DNA of 64,000 nt, from positions 26,491,501-26,555,500 of the forward strand of contig NC_133157.1 of assembly GCF_040802235.1 (NCBI RefSeq). Reading direction: 5' to 3'. The notes under the pieces were generated by a model that did no database searches, had not been told where the DNA came from, and saw only the letters and a list, made by a program, of their open reading frames with translations. The DNA comes from Manis javanica. Lineage: Eukaryota > Chordata > Mammalia > Pholidota > Manidae. How positions within the stretch are numbered: the first letter of the stretch is position 1; every line of letters starts with the position of its first letter. The translations under genes and the position numbers were made by a program. Positions 24,873 through 35,799 of this stretch are shown one piece after another.

Positions 24873-25167
24873 TGTAAGTCTGGGGAGAAGAAATCCCAGA
24901 CAAAATACCTCTAAAACTGAAATCAATCAAAAGGAGAAATAAGGTTTAACATCCGTTTATTGCTTAAATACTGCAGTCCTAGGCCATCTCTCTCTCCTGC
25001 TCTGGCAGAAGCAAGCAAGTAAGCACCTCCCCTTAACCTCTCAGGTTCAGATAAGCCCTTGGTTGCCTAGGTAATTACCCATTTATATGGAGATGAACTT
25101 CTCTGAGGATATGCAAATGCACTAAGGTCAGGTGAGATATTCTGGAAATGCTACAATTTTACCCACA
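24873..25167 (-). repeat. 5' LTR of the provirus (295 bp)
   Basis: Same TGTAAG/CCCACA ends. Reading the minus strand: octamer ATTTGCAT near 25105, a TATA-like box (TATAAAT, 25081-25087), and a polyadenylation signal AATAAA at 24956-24961 about 83 bases before the LTR end. This gives an ordinary U3-R-U5 layout. Confidence 0.9.
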
Positions 25168-25172
25168 GTTAG

Positions 25173-25977
25173 ACTCTCCTGTTTATTGGCAAAGATGACT
25201 GGTAGGAGCTCAGGGTTTCCATTCTACCAGTTGAGAGATCATTGCAGAAAGAGTGCCCCAGTGTCAGCACTGCTGGGGTTGAGTCTAATTAGCCGGACTT
25301 ATGTTATTATTTGCTGCACTATACCAATCAGTAGAGGAATATACAGCTTAAAAAGTATTTGTTTATTTATTTATTTATTTACTTACTTTCTTACCTACTA
25401 GGCTTATTTCAGTGCTTACCCCTATATCCAGAAGGGTGGGTCAGTCCCATGCTGTACAACATGGACTGATGGGGATAATGTTGGTTCCTCAAAAGAAAAA
25501 TATGCATTCATTTTCTACATATTCTGCAGCTCTGCAAATTGTTTAGCAGTATTGTACAGGGATGCTGCATAACAAAAACAATAGATAAAATTCAAGGACA
25601 CTGAAAGGAGACAAGGAAGAGAGAAGGAAGGAGGAGAAAGGAAATATATAGAGGAGAGAGGAGAGAGGTGAGAGGAGAGGGGAGGACAGAGGGAAAAGAG
25701 GGGAAGTAGGAAAAGAGAAAGGATACAGAAAGAGGAAGAGAGAGGAATCTTGAACAGCATCATAACCTTGATGGGAGCAATTGACAAAGCTGCATAGAGC
25801 AGGAAGCCTAGCAGATAAGGCACTATTTAGAACATTTACATAAGCATACTATACTGAAAGAATAGGAATCTCATATTTGGTTTCGTGAACATAAAAGCTG
25901 TCCTAACAGTAGTTTTGCAATATTATCTTTGAACACAAAAAACATCTGTTCTCCTGTTGAAGATGCCTCAGGGTCTT
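25173..25977. other. 3' flank of OR gene 2, non-coding
   Basis: Collinear with 12217-12898 of unit 1, at about 80% identity by eye. It includes an (ATTT)n tract (25358-25385) and the GA-rich tract. Minus-strand AATAAA signals lie in the (ATTT)n tract. Confidence 0.5.
25590..25745. repeat. Purine-rich (GA) tract, unit 2
   Basis: Longer counterpart of the GA tract at 12541-12655. Confidence 0.75.
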
Positions 25978-26928
25978 TCATGTTTTCAGTAAAGTAAGGT
26001 GTCTGCTCAGAACTTTCTTCACAGCTTCTTTCACCTCCTTGTTTCTCAGGCTGTAGATGATGGGGTTTAACATTGGGGTTACCACTCCATAAGACAGTGC
26101 AATAATCTCATCAGAGGTGTTTGTGTCCTTTGACTTGGGCTTCATGTACATGAAAAGGGCTGAACCGTAGAATAAGATGACCACAGTCATGTGGGCCGAA
26201 CAGGTAGAAAAGGCTTTTTTTCTTCCCTCAGCAGAGCTAATTCTAAGGATGGAAGAGATTATGAAAATATAGGAGATGAAAATTAACAGCAGAGGAATCA
26301 CCAGTAAAACAATATTTGCCAGTGTCATGATAAGCACATTCATAGTGATATCTGAGCAGATGAGTTTAAGAAGGGCCAAGATCTCACATGTAATATGATC
26401 AATGACATTATTACCACAGAAAGGCAGTATCATTGTCAGGACTGTTTGCACTAAGGAGTTCAGACAGCCTATGGTCCAAGACCATGCAGCCATGTGCACA
26501 TACAGCACCCTGTTCATGATGATGGGGTACCTCAGTGGGTTGCAGATGGCCACATACCGATCATAGGCCATCACAGCCAGGAGGACGCACTCAGTGGAGC
26601 CCAAACCAAGAGAGGCAACCATCTGCAGAGCACAGCCAGTGAAGGAGATGGATTTTCTGTCAGATACAAATATAACAAGCATTGGAGGAATGGATGACGA
26701 TGTGTAACAGATGTCCAAGAATGAGAGGTTTCCGAGAAAGAAGTACATGGGGGTGTGGAGGCGAGAATCCAGTATGCTGATGATAATGAGGAGACCGTTT
26801 CCCAGGAGGATTATCAGGTACATGATGAGGCAGAGCACAAACAGAAAACGCTGGAGCTCTGGGTATTGGGAGAGTCCCACCAGAAAGAATTCAGTCACCA
26901 CAGAGGAATTCTCCATCTCTGTGTTCAT
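25978..26928 (-). CDS. Olfactory receptor 2, family 13 type (intact, paralogue of receptor 1)
   Basis: Intronless frame of 316 residues, same hallmarks and numbering as receptor 1: NSS glycosylation site (7-9), [28 protein letters not shown] (120-129), [21 protein letters not shown]. Against receptor 1 I count four substitutions in the aligned part (I115V, F199L, G205N, V258L) and a different end after RHL (TLLKT instead of NF). Positions 199 and 205 are in TM5, where ORs often contact ligand, so odorant range might differ; that is inference. The start at 26928 was chosen as for receptor 1; the frame could extend to 26973, but the extra residues differ between the copies. The frame is open, with no inactivating change. 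Confidence 0.95.
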   Translation of the reverse strand: MNTEMENSSVVTEFFLVGLSQYPELQRFLFVLCLIMYLIILLGNGLLIIISILDSRLHTPMYFFLGNLSFLDICYTSSSIPPMLVIFVSDRKSISFTGCALQMVASLGLGSTECVLLAVMAYDRYVAICNPLRYPIIMNRVLYVHMAAWSWTIGCLNSLVQTVLTMILPFCGNNVIDHITCEILALLKLICSDITMNVLIMTLANIVLLVIPLLLIFISYIFIISSILRISSAEGRKKAFSTCSAHMTVVILFYGSALFMYMKPKSKDTNTSDEIIALSYGVVTPMLNPIIYSLRNKEVKEAVKKVLSRHLTLLKT

Positions 26929-26974
26929 GTCACCTTCAGGGTTTAGGAAAGGACAAGAGTCAGCAGAATGCATT

Positions 26975-27289
26975 TATAATGTAGATTTTCAACACAACTT
27001 CACTTCCAATTCTTGGAGCATCCCTAAGGATCAGAAAGGTTAGGGATATTATACTAATTTCATTGATGATGGAAGAAAGGCTTTGAGAAATTCAAGGACT
27101 ACACAGCAGCCTAGTCAAGACTACTAATGCTCCAAGATTTCTGGGAAGGGTTAATTTAGTTTTAGGAGAAATTACTTTCAAATGTGGATATATAAGGATG
27201 TCATTATTAAAGGAAATATTTAAATTAAGGCTGTTTTCTTATGAATCTGGTCTCTATTGAAAGATGACAGAAACCTAGTACCATCTAAT
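26975..27289. other. 5' flank of OR gene 2
   Basis: Non-coding. It diverges from the unit 1 flank within about 45 bases upstream of the ATG, in sharp contrast to the coding region. Confidence 0.4.
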
Positions 27290-27440
27290 ACCAAAGTTGT
27301 GAGTAAGTTTGGTAAGTTGCTCTGTTTTTCGGAGTCTTAAATAGCTCATAGCATATTGGGAAAAAGCAATATTTATTTGTCAAGTTGTCATTAGAATTAA
27401 ACGAGGCAAATTCTGTTAGGTACCTAGAACAGTACATGGC
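27290..27440 (+). repeat. MIR SINE, unit 2
   Basis: Decayed MIR core collinear with 14200-14400: AAGTTGCTCTGTTTTTCGGA, then GTCATTAGAATTAAACGAGG and CCTAGAACAGTACATGGC. Confidence 0.55.
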
Positions 27441-27534
27441 TCCAACATGGCATATATATGATATATAATTAATTTACTTTCTGTAATATAGTAATAGTAA
27501 ATGTATACTTACATATTCATACAAAGATGAAGGA

Positions 27535-30269
27535 AGAATGGCTCTCTTTCTCTTCAAAAAGATTCCAGGTGACCGAGGAATCTTGGTCACAAGAAGAGAA
27601 AATGGAAAAAAATAACTTCACAAAAACACTGAATCAACCCATCATGTAGGCCTATTTGATCCTCTTCAGTTACATTTTTCCCATTTTATGCCATTTCTTC
27701 TCCAATGATAGTGTCGAGGGAGGTTTTGTTTCCCTGAGCTCCTCATCAGCAACTCCACAAAAAATTCTAATAGAGAAATATCGTCAGTGTAAAGCAACAT
27801 ACTTGCTATACAGCACACCTTCAGGAAGTCTGCTAGTTCCTCCTCCAAGCACATTAGTACCCCTACGTCCCTCTAATGTAGAAATTCTGGCGCCAGTACT
27901 GATGCCCCAAATGCTCTGCAGCGATCATGTTGTTCTTTCTCCCCTTAGTACTAAATTCTTTCTTGTGCATTTGTAAATGCTCTTTTCTTAAGCAGAGTAT
28001 TACCATTTTGGGAAAACTTTCTCATGTCTTGTTATGAGGAGACTTCTATGCACTGGCACAACACTCTGTAGTTACATTTCTCATGGAATCCTTCCTTCAT
28101 TTAATTCAAACTATGCCATATATGTTGTGACAGGTAGTAGGGATCCCATTGTGAAAACTGGTTTTTCAGAATGGATGCTGGATGCAGAATGCTTGGTGGG
28201 TATTTTATACTTCCAAGAAACAATTTCTGTGCTGTATAACATGTTTCAATATGAAAAAACTATGGAATATTTTACAAAAACATTTTATCAAACTAAAGTT
28301 GCCTGTTATCCCAAATTATCAAGGATAGAATACTATGAGTCAATATTAGTAATGCATATATATGCAAGAATCATAAATATCATGTGTCCACACTGTATAC
28401 CAAAGTAATATAATTTATTTCAAGATTTCATGAAATTCCAAATTAATATTTGAAAAACTGTCAATATAATATACTAAACAAATAAGCAATGAAATAAAAC
28501 AAACACATGAAACATCCATCAAGATGCCAAAAAGAATTTGAAAAACACAATACTCATTCTTGGTAAAAACATAGAGGAGGATACATAATTAATAAGGTTC
28601 ATCTCCCATGTCATTGGGTCACATGATTCAAAATGGTGAAGTTCTGGGGTGTATCCTAAAAGTACTCAAAGGTTGGTATTAGCACTATTATTACTATTTA
28701 ATATTTTTCTCCTGAGTGATCCATCCAATAGAATAGAATAAGAGAAATAAATAAAATTGCATGTCCTTTCATGTTTCAAGATCAGTAATGATTTTATTAA
28801 AGAGTTGCATAAGTTTTTTCCTCTGTGTTACTGGAATTCTGTTTGTGTTGGTTGTGGGTCATGCTACACATATGAGAAGATATACCCTCATGTGTTACAC
28901 AACTGATGAAAATTGTAATCGCGAAGAAGAGTAAAGGGAAAGGAAAATGCCTTTTCTATACTATTACATTAAAGTAGGAAGTTTCATAACACTATTAATG
29001 ATCACAGTTTGTATTTTTGTGGCTAAAAATGCCACAGAAAATGTTAACTAGTTTTCTCTGAAATGTGGGATTTGGGGTCTTATCAATAAATATTCTTAAT
29101 TTTTCCTCATTCTCTAAATTTTCTTTAAAGAATGTATATTTTATGACTAAATAGAGAATATTAAACATGTTTATTTTCAATGAAACTTGCAGGATTTCTG
29201 GAATTTTGTCCCTGTTTTTCATTAAAATTCAAGAAAAGGGTAAGAATAGTTAATGGAAAGGAAATTAGATGTTTGTGTTGATTTATTACATTGACTGACT
29301 TCATGTCATTTAATGTTTCAATGTCAAGCAATCACTTCCTTAATATATCCATCCTGAGTGGATACACTGACACAGTCCCAATTTTTGGAAAAGGATTCAA
29401 GAGTCCATCATTTCAAATGTCCCAGGTGGGCCGGGTAGACAGGACACCATAAGGCACCCATCTGTATCACAGTAAAGAGATAAGTCAGAGAAGCTACCCA
29501 TTGTGAGTTGTGTGGGAGACTATCAGTGACTACTGTTACCTTCTCTATTTCTGCCAAAAAGAGGTAAAGGTGCAGTTTCTTGGCTTTCTCTTTTGTTTGT
29601 GTTTTTTTCCACCTCTTTCCAAAAGATCAGTCATTAGACTGATGCTGGTCTTTGGACACCACCTACAGAAGGGAAGAAAACTCTGCTGGAGGACTTGGAT
29701 CGTGAAGTATTCACTCTTCTCCCCTTGTTTAGCAATAGAAGAGAGTAGTGGTTTCTTTGTAAAGCTCATGTACTCACCAGGCTCCCTGATTTTTCACAAG
29801 GAACTGCTTGAAACAGGCTGTGCCTCACTCTCCCAGAAGGAAATCAAATGCACTTAGTACTGCATCCTTTCTCCTGCTTCAGTTAGTTTCCTTTCCTGTT
29901 TGTAAACATGCTCTTCATGGTATCAACATCCCTTGTTCTATATCTGCAGTGCTTGTCCAATTAAGTGAGCCTTCTGAACCCCAAATTTGCTAATGATGAA
30001 CAATAGTGCTCTAGTGAGAGTAAGGTCTCTTTTTGTTCTCTTACGTGGTTTAGAGAATTATTCTGGATTTTCTCATTCACATTTCTGGGTGGAAACCAAG
30101 AACACTTCTTTGCTGCTGGGAACTTCAGTGAGCTAGGATCACTGCTGGGATTGATTCAGCCAGCTCATCTTCATGCTGTGACCATCTCAGCAGCTATGCT
30201 AAACCATAGCCCTGTGTCTCTGGAAGCCTGAAGTGACCCAGTCCTCACACTTCTTTCTTCTGTTAACTG
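27535..30269. other. Non-coding part of unit 2
   Basis: Collinear with 16985-19590. Reading frames such as 28034-28408 have no family resemblance and are not conserved in unit 1, so they are not reported as genes. Confidence 0.5.
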
Positions 30270-30500
30270 CTGATAATAAGAAGCACTATGTCCTATTGGA
30301 AAGGTCATGGCTTGGAGGACCTAAGCTTCAATCTTGGCTCCTTGGTGTATTGGCTGTATGAACCTTGGGCAAAACACTTAATAGTTCCCATCATGATGTG
30401 TCATTTAACATAGGGTATCAGTACCTATTTCTGTGATTGTTTTGACGATTAATATAACATGTCAAAAAGTTTGGTATTGATTGAGCGCCTAGTGCACGTA
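30270..30500 (+). repeat. MIR SINE, unit 2
   Basis: ATTGGAAAGGTCATGGCTTG head, ACCTTGGGCAAAACACTTAA core and TTGTTTTGACGATTAATAT; pairs with 19590-19830. Confidence 0.8.
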
Positions 30501-32187
30501 GTTTAATCTGAACCCCTAGGCTAGTATTCTTTCATTTTCCATGATAAGGGAAAAGTGACTTATGATGTTCATATATATCTATGGTATATTCTTCACCCAA
30601 TAATTCCTGAATTTTTTCAACATCTTATTCAGCATTTAAAAAATAAAATAAATTATTCATATTTACCAGTACCAATTCACCTTTTCCAATTTGGAAATAC
30701 CTTTTCTCAAGTTTGTCCTAATGCTCCCATCAAATCTTCAGTTTGGGATCTTAATCTCCATTACAAAAGACAGCATGACCAATTGGGACCTCAGTTTTCA
30801 AAACAAAGAAAATACTCTTTCTTTTTCATTTTCTTTTTCATCAGTGTTTCACTAACTTCCTGTGACCGTTTGCTGCTCCTTAGTGATTTGAGTTCTCAGC
30901 TTTCTTTCCAGAGCTACAGCCATGCTGTAAAGCCCACAGTCAAGTGTCCCGCACTCACAGACACCTATTAATGTTGTGAGGGAGAGAAAAAATACAGCCT
31001 TCTGCCCAACGGAATGTTATAAATTTGCATACAACAGTACTTCAATGTATCACATAAGTACTTTCCTACCTCTGAGCCCTGGTGTTTTTTGGTAGCCAAT
31101 TAAAATCCTCCTTTGTTTGCTTCCAAGAGACTCTGTAATCCCAGAAGTGATTTAAACTTGAATCTTCAAATAATATGGAAGGTAGTAACCTTTAGATACA
31201 TTAGGATGGTGTCTCAGATACCTGATTGTACCTAACTTTTTGAACAGTAGTTTTTCTTCTCCTGTGAATTATTACTTCCTGGTTATACAGATAACATATA
31301 TTCAGTATAGAACATTTAGAAAGCTCAGGAAAATTCTAAAGAAAGAATGAATGCCATTCATAATTATAGAATAAATATTAATATTTAGTCATATATGTAT
31401 TCATAAAGTATATTTACTTACCTGAGAGCACACTGCATTTGTTATTACCTGCTTTTTATAATTAACAATATAGTGATGTGTTTTCCCATTTTTAAAGGCA
31501 ATTTTAATGAATTTCATAATATCTTTAAATGGAAAATAGGTAAAAAGTATAAATGGAAATGAAACAGTTTGTGCTGGATTCTCAGCAAGGTATCACTTTT
31601 TGGGGTGTTTTTTGAAGGTAATGACAGGTTTGGAGGACTGGAATCAGAGATTCCTTTCATTTTTATTCCCTGTGAGTAAAAGCCAATTCCCATTGTCAGA
31701 AGGTATAGTGCCCATTTTAGATAATGGAAAATGAGTGTGATGTCCTATTTTCTTTTTGGAGTAAAGCAGATATAAAGGTATAATAACCAAAGCTGTAGAT
31801 GCACAGCCTCAGGGAATGTCCACCGCCCTCCTGCCTTTGCTTCCCAGCTGTCCCCTCTATCTCCACTTACCCTCTATTGACTTTCTGGCCCCTGATTCGG
31901 CTGTGCACCTCCAGGTCTTAGTGTTTTAACTCCAGCCACACTTACATTCCTCCAGCACTCCAAAATTGTGTAGGCTGTAGTTAGAAGAACACAATTCTAT
32001 TCACATTTTTAGATCCAAGTATGTTCTACATCCTTCACTGAATTTTGATGCCTAATATGTTCACTCAGTGTTGTAGGGATACACAAAGCTGAAAAAGACT
32101 ACTTTTTGATGGGTAGACCAACAAGGTTCCAGGAGAGCCCTTTGGAGTACTATTGTTTCTGTGACTGTTTTTGGAAATGGAGTTTGC
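30501..32187. other. Non-coding end of unit 2
   Basis: Collinear with 19830-21150 until about 32000. No gene is seen. Confidence 0.45.
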
Positions 32188-32349
32188 TACAGGTGTTGAT
32201 GCTTTGTTTTAACAGGCAGTATTTTGACAGGACTCAAATTTCAAAACTTGTTTTCTCTAAGGAGAGCAGCAACTGAAATCTTTGTCCAGGTCATCTTAGT
32301 TTTAGCTCTGCTTATGTGTAGTTTTAGAGATCAGCCAGTATTTGGGCAG
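32188..32349 (+). repeat. Inverted repeat, left arm
   Basis: About 162 bp whose reverse complement lies at 32715-32877, roughly 90% identical by eye. Shared landmarks are CAGGTGTTGATGCTTTG, CAGTATTTTGACAGGACTC and TTTTAGAGATCAGCCAGTA. The spacer is 365 bp. Confidence 0.9.
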
Positions 32350-32639
32350 AATTTATACAGAAATTTGGGGCTCCCAAGCTGGCTGTCTCTTTTCTGTGGT
32401 TTTCTCTTCCAAAATTTCAGTTGCTCTGATTTTCCTGAACTCTGTTCTCTGTTTCTTCAAGTCAATAAGATCAAAGTTTCCCATATGAGTTTTAGTCACC
32501 CCATAACAGTGATTTTGTCCTTCCCTAATCTTAAAACCACTAAAAAGGAAACTCACCAAGTGCCATTCCTTGTTACAAATGTTGATTGACCCCATTTGTT
32601 TTCTGGATTCTTTTGGCCACTTCAGAAAGTTTTTTTCTT

Positions 32640-33310
32640 TTTTTTTTGTTTTATTGTGCTAAGAACATTTAACATGAGATTTAACCCCCCAACCTTTAAG
32701 TTCACAATACAGTACTGCCTAAATACTGGCTGATCTCTAAAACTACACGTAAGTAGAGCTAAAACTAAGATGACCCGGACAGAAATTTCACTTGCTTCTC
32801 TCCTCAGAGAAGATAAGTTTTGAAATTTGAGTCCTGTCAAAATACTGCCTGTTAAAACAAAGCATCAACACCTGTAGTTAACTACAGCACAATGTTGTGT
32901 GGCAGGTCTCTTGAACTTACTTAATTTAGATAAGTGAAACTATACCTGTTGAATAATCACTCCTCATTTTCTCCTTCCCCAGCCACTGGCAAGCATCGCC
33001 ATTCTGCTCTCTGCTTCTATGAGTTGGATTATTTTAGGTTTATCATATAAGTGGAATCATGGAATATTTGTCCTTTTGTGACTGGCTTTTTTCACCTAGT
33101 ATTAGGTCCTCAAGGTTTATCCATGTTGTTGCATGTAGCAATATTTCCTTTATTTTAGAGGCTAAATAATATTCCATAGTATCTATATACCATGGTTTCT
33201 TTAATCCTTCATTGGTGGACATATAGGTTGTTCCCTCACCTTAGCTATTGTGAATAATGCTGTGGGGAACAAAGGATTGCAAATATCTCTTTAAGATGTT
33301 GATTTCAGGA
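32640..33310 (-). mobile_element. Old L1 3' end (with inserted arm)
   Basis: Antisense old-L1 wording: TTTATTGTGCTAAGAACATT, CCAGCCACTGGCAAGCATCG, ATAAGTGGAATCATGGAATA, TTTGTCCTTTTGTGACTGGC, TATTGTGAATAATGCTGTGG. It is strongly decayed. Confidence 0.75.
32715..32877 (-). repeat. Inverted repeat, right arm
   Basis: Reverse-complement partner of 32188-32349. It interrupts the 3' end of an old antisense L1: L1-like text stops at 32714 and resumes at about 32878, so this arm is an insertion. Confidence 0.85.
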
Positions 33311-34479
33311 AGTTAAGAAAACTATTTTGCCTAGAGTTTATGATTGTTATCCATAGGAGAGTTCATCCAAATGTTGCCATTATTTGAACATTTTGTTTCA
33401 TATTTTATTTGTTACTTCCATTTCTAAGTTGTAAGTGAAATAAACCAAAAAGCTATATTTTCTTGTACTCTTCTTACTAGGTTATGCAGTAAAAATAAAA
33501 GGATTTAGTTGATTTCACTATGGTTTTTGATAAATAACTTTTGATAGTTTTGATAAATAAACAGTAAGTTGGGGGCTATCTTTTCCTTGACAGTTTGGTA
33601 AACTCATGTAAAATTGTCTGATCCCAGGATCTACTAAATTTCAGTTAGAGGATAATAAAAATGAAAGCATTTTTTTCCAGTTTCCTTGAATTTTATTCAT
33701 AGATGTCCTTGAGGTTAAGAATCGCTGCTAGAGAATAGATGCAGCAGAGGAATTTCTGGTTTATAATCTATATAGATATTCATTTTTTTTGTAATGTCTG
33801 TTTTTTGTTCAACAGTTTAAAAAATATATTGGTTTCTTTTATTTTGTTTGATTTTTGAGGTCTATCTTCATTTTTACTAAGTTTCCACATTTGTACCCTA
33901 AAAGATGTATGTGAGGGCCCCTTTTGCACTATATTCTTTTCAATATTTGATACTAAGCAATTTTTAAATTATTGCCAATCTTGTGTGGTTAGTTGGAGAA
34001 GCATTCTTTAAGCCTCACATAACACTAGATGTCATTTGAAGGGTGTTGGAAATTGTATGGGGTAGGGTAGGAAACACTCTGCCTGAAGATGGCTCTTCTT
34101 GGTTTTATCACAAGGTTAGGGATGTGTATATCTGTAGAAGGAAGCAAGACATGTAAGCCAAATGTTTATAAGTTGGTGCATCCCTCCTCAAGAGTCCTTT
34201 GTCGACTAAACAGTGCTGAAGGAAACATTTTCTGTTATATTCTGAGGCCACTAGATGGTGGCATAGACTAGCTTTTTCTATCCTTTTTTGAGTGCATACC
34301 TTAAGTGCAATTATGGGTTTAACCACTTTATTTGGTTTATTGTACAAAATGTTAATTCATACTCCCAGTGGCAATTAGTTAGATGTTGTGTTTCTTCATT
34401 TTATTGTCATAATTTAGCATTTGAGTATCTTTTGGGTATGAAATGTCTCATTTAAATATTTTTGTTTTTCTGATTACTT
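33311..34479. other. No gene seen
   Basis: AT-rich sequence with short stretches that may be old L1. No coding or RNA gene can be supported. Confidence 0.4.
34248..34263 (+). promoter_or_regulatory. CTCF-like core motif (weak candidate)
   Basis: CCACTAGATGGTGGCA resembles the CTCF core (CCASYAGRKGGC) with a T where C is usual. It is a single site in non-coding DNA between the OR pair and the L1 block. Chance occurrence is possible. Confidence 0.25.
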
Positions 34480-35075
34480 GAGACTCATCTTTTTATATTT
34501 TTATTGGTATTGGGTTTCTTTTACATTGTTAACTTGCCATCTTTTATTGGATTGTCTGTATTCTTTAAAAACATATCCTAGACTCTAATCCTTTTGTCAT
34601 TCTTTTCTCTTCTTTTTTTTTTGGCTTAACAAGTACTTTTCCTGCCTGTGTGTTATAAAGAGACTCTTTCATTATTTTCCTTTTCAGAGTTTGGCTATTT
34701 AATTTTTCTCAAATTTATATGTAGCATAATAGGAAGTAGACATCTATTGTTATCGTTTCTGTCAATATGAATAATCAATAATCAAGCACAATTTATCAAA
34801 TAGTCAATTTGTTATGTACTGACTTATAACACCTTATCAGTTTCAAACTCTTCGATAATACCTGTTATCAAACTCTTATAGATGCCTCAGATGTTTCTAG
34901 ACGGTCTATTCTGTCCTATTGATTTGTTTATCTTTTTATCTTCACCAATACTACTTTATCTAAATATCTACAACTTTATAATCAGCGTTGTTATTATAGT
35001 GAGTACAATCTATTCTTATTCTGCAGCATTTTCTGAGCAACTCTTGATTTTTTATTCTTCTGTGTAAATTTTTTC
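34480..35075 (-). repeat. Old L1 ORF2 fragment
   Basis: Antisense wording of a decayed L1 ORF2 end, such as CTATTCTGTCCTATTGATTTG and ACTTTATAATCAGCGTTGTT. Confidence 0.5.
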
Positions 35076-35224
35076 TTTTTGTTTTATCAGTTACTGTTAG
35101 TTGTGATGTTAACTTTGATCATTTGATTAGGGTAATTTATTAGGGCTCTCCAGAGAAACAAAACCAATAGCAGATGTATCTATATTTATATCATCTGTAT
35201 CTATCATCAGTGTGTACTTATGTA

Positions 35225-35440
35225 TTTCTTTTTTCTTTTTTTTAATTGAAACATAGTTGATAGTTTCAAGTACACAACACAGAGGTTCAACAGTTACTCA
35301 TATTATTAAATCCTCATATTATTAAATAGTACAATATTCTATGTAAATTTTAGAGTCAATTTAATAATATCCAAAGAGTGGAAAGAAAACCAAACTCTGT
35401 AGGATTTTGATAGAAATTGCATTAAGTTTAGAAAGTTTGG
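35225..35440 (-). repeat. Old L1 3'-end fragment
   Basis: AATTGAAACATAGTTGATAG and AACACAGAGGTTCAACAGTT are typical of antisense old L1 3'UTR. A short ORF2-like end follows (GATAGAAATTGCATTAAG), part of which recurs at 36843-36892. Confidence 0.55.
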
Positions 35441-35799
35441 GGTAACCTTTTTTTAAAATTATTTTTATTTTGGTATCATTAATATACAATTACAAGAGCA
35501 ACATTGTGGTTACTAGATTCCCCCCATTATCAAGTCCCCACCACATACCCCATTACACATGCCCATCAGTGTAGTAAGATGCTATAGACTCACTACTTGT
35601 CTTCTCTGTGCTTATACTGCCTTCCCCGTGCCCCCTCTACATTATGTGTGCTAATCGTAATGCCCCTTATTCCCCTTCTCCTTCCCTTTCCATCCATACA
35701 CCCCAGTCCCTTTCCCTTTGGCAACTGTTAGTCCATTCTTTGGTTCTGTGACTCTGCTGCTGTTTTGTTCCTTCAGTATTTTCTTTGTTCTTATGCCCC

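Larger units (their letters stand above)
22731..25167 (-). mobile_element. Deleted class III-like ERV provirus with both LTRs
   Basis: A 2.4-kb element inserted in unit 2 only. It is bounded by TG...CA ends and a perfect 5-bp duplication GTTAG (22726-22730 and 25168-25172); unit 1 has the empty site at about 12215 (CAGTTAGTCTC). On the minus strand the order is 5' LTR, tRNA-Ser-like primer site, leader, coiled-coil gag remnant, integrase core, integrase C-terminal text, polypurine tract, 3' LTR. Most of gag and all of protease, RT and RNase H are deleted, and no env is seen. A serine primer site, no env and a coiled-coil gag suggest the ERV-S/ERV-L group. Confidence 0.9.
21890..32000. repeat. 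Tandem duplication unit 2 (contains OR gene 2)
   Basis: Second copy in the same orientation as unit 1. It contains the LTR provirus at 22731-25167, absent from unit 1, and lacks both the L1 3' end at 14478-15303 and about 1.65 kb that follows it in unit 1 (15320-16985). Between these differences the order of anchors is the same. The right end is near 32000, where similarity to unit 1 fades. Confidence 0.85.

Noticed and set aside
30555-30971. 138-residue plus-strand frame in unit 2
   Set aside because: It is not kept open in the collinear part of unit 1, and no motif was recognised.
32224-32589. 121-residue plus-strand frame with hydrophobic start
   Set aside because: Its first third lies in an inverted-repeat arm that also opens on the opposite strand at 32622-32840. 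There is no family resemblance, so it is likely repeat sequence.
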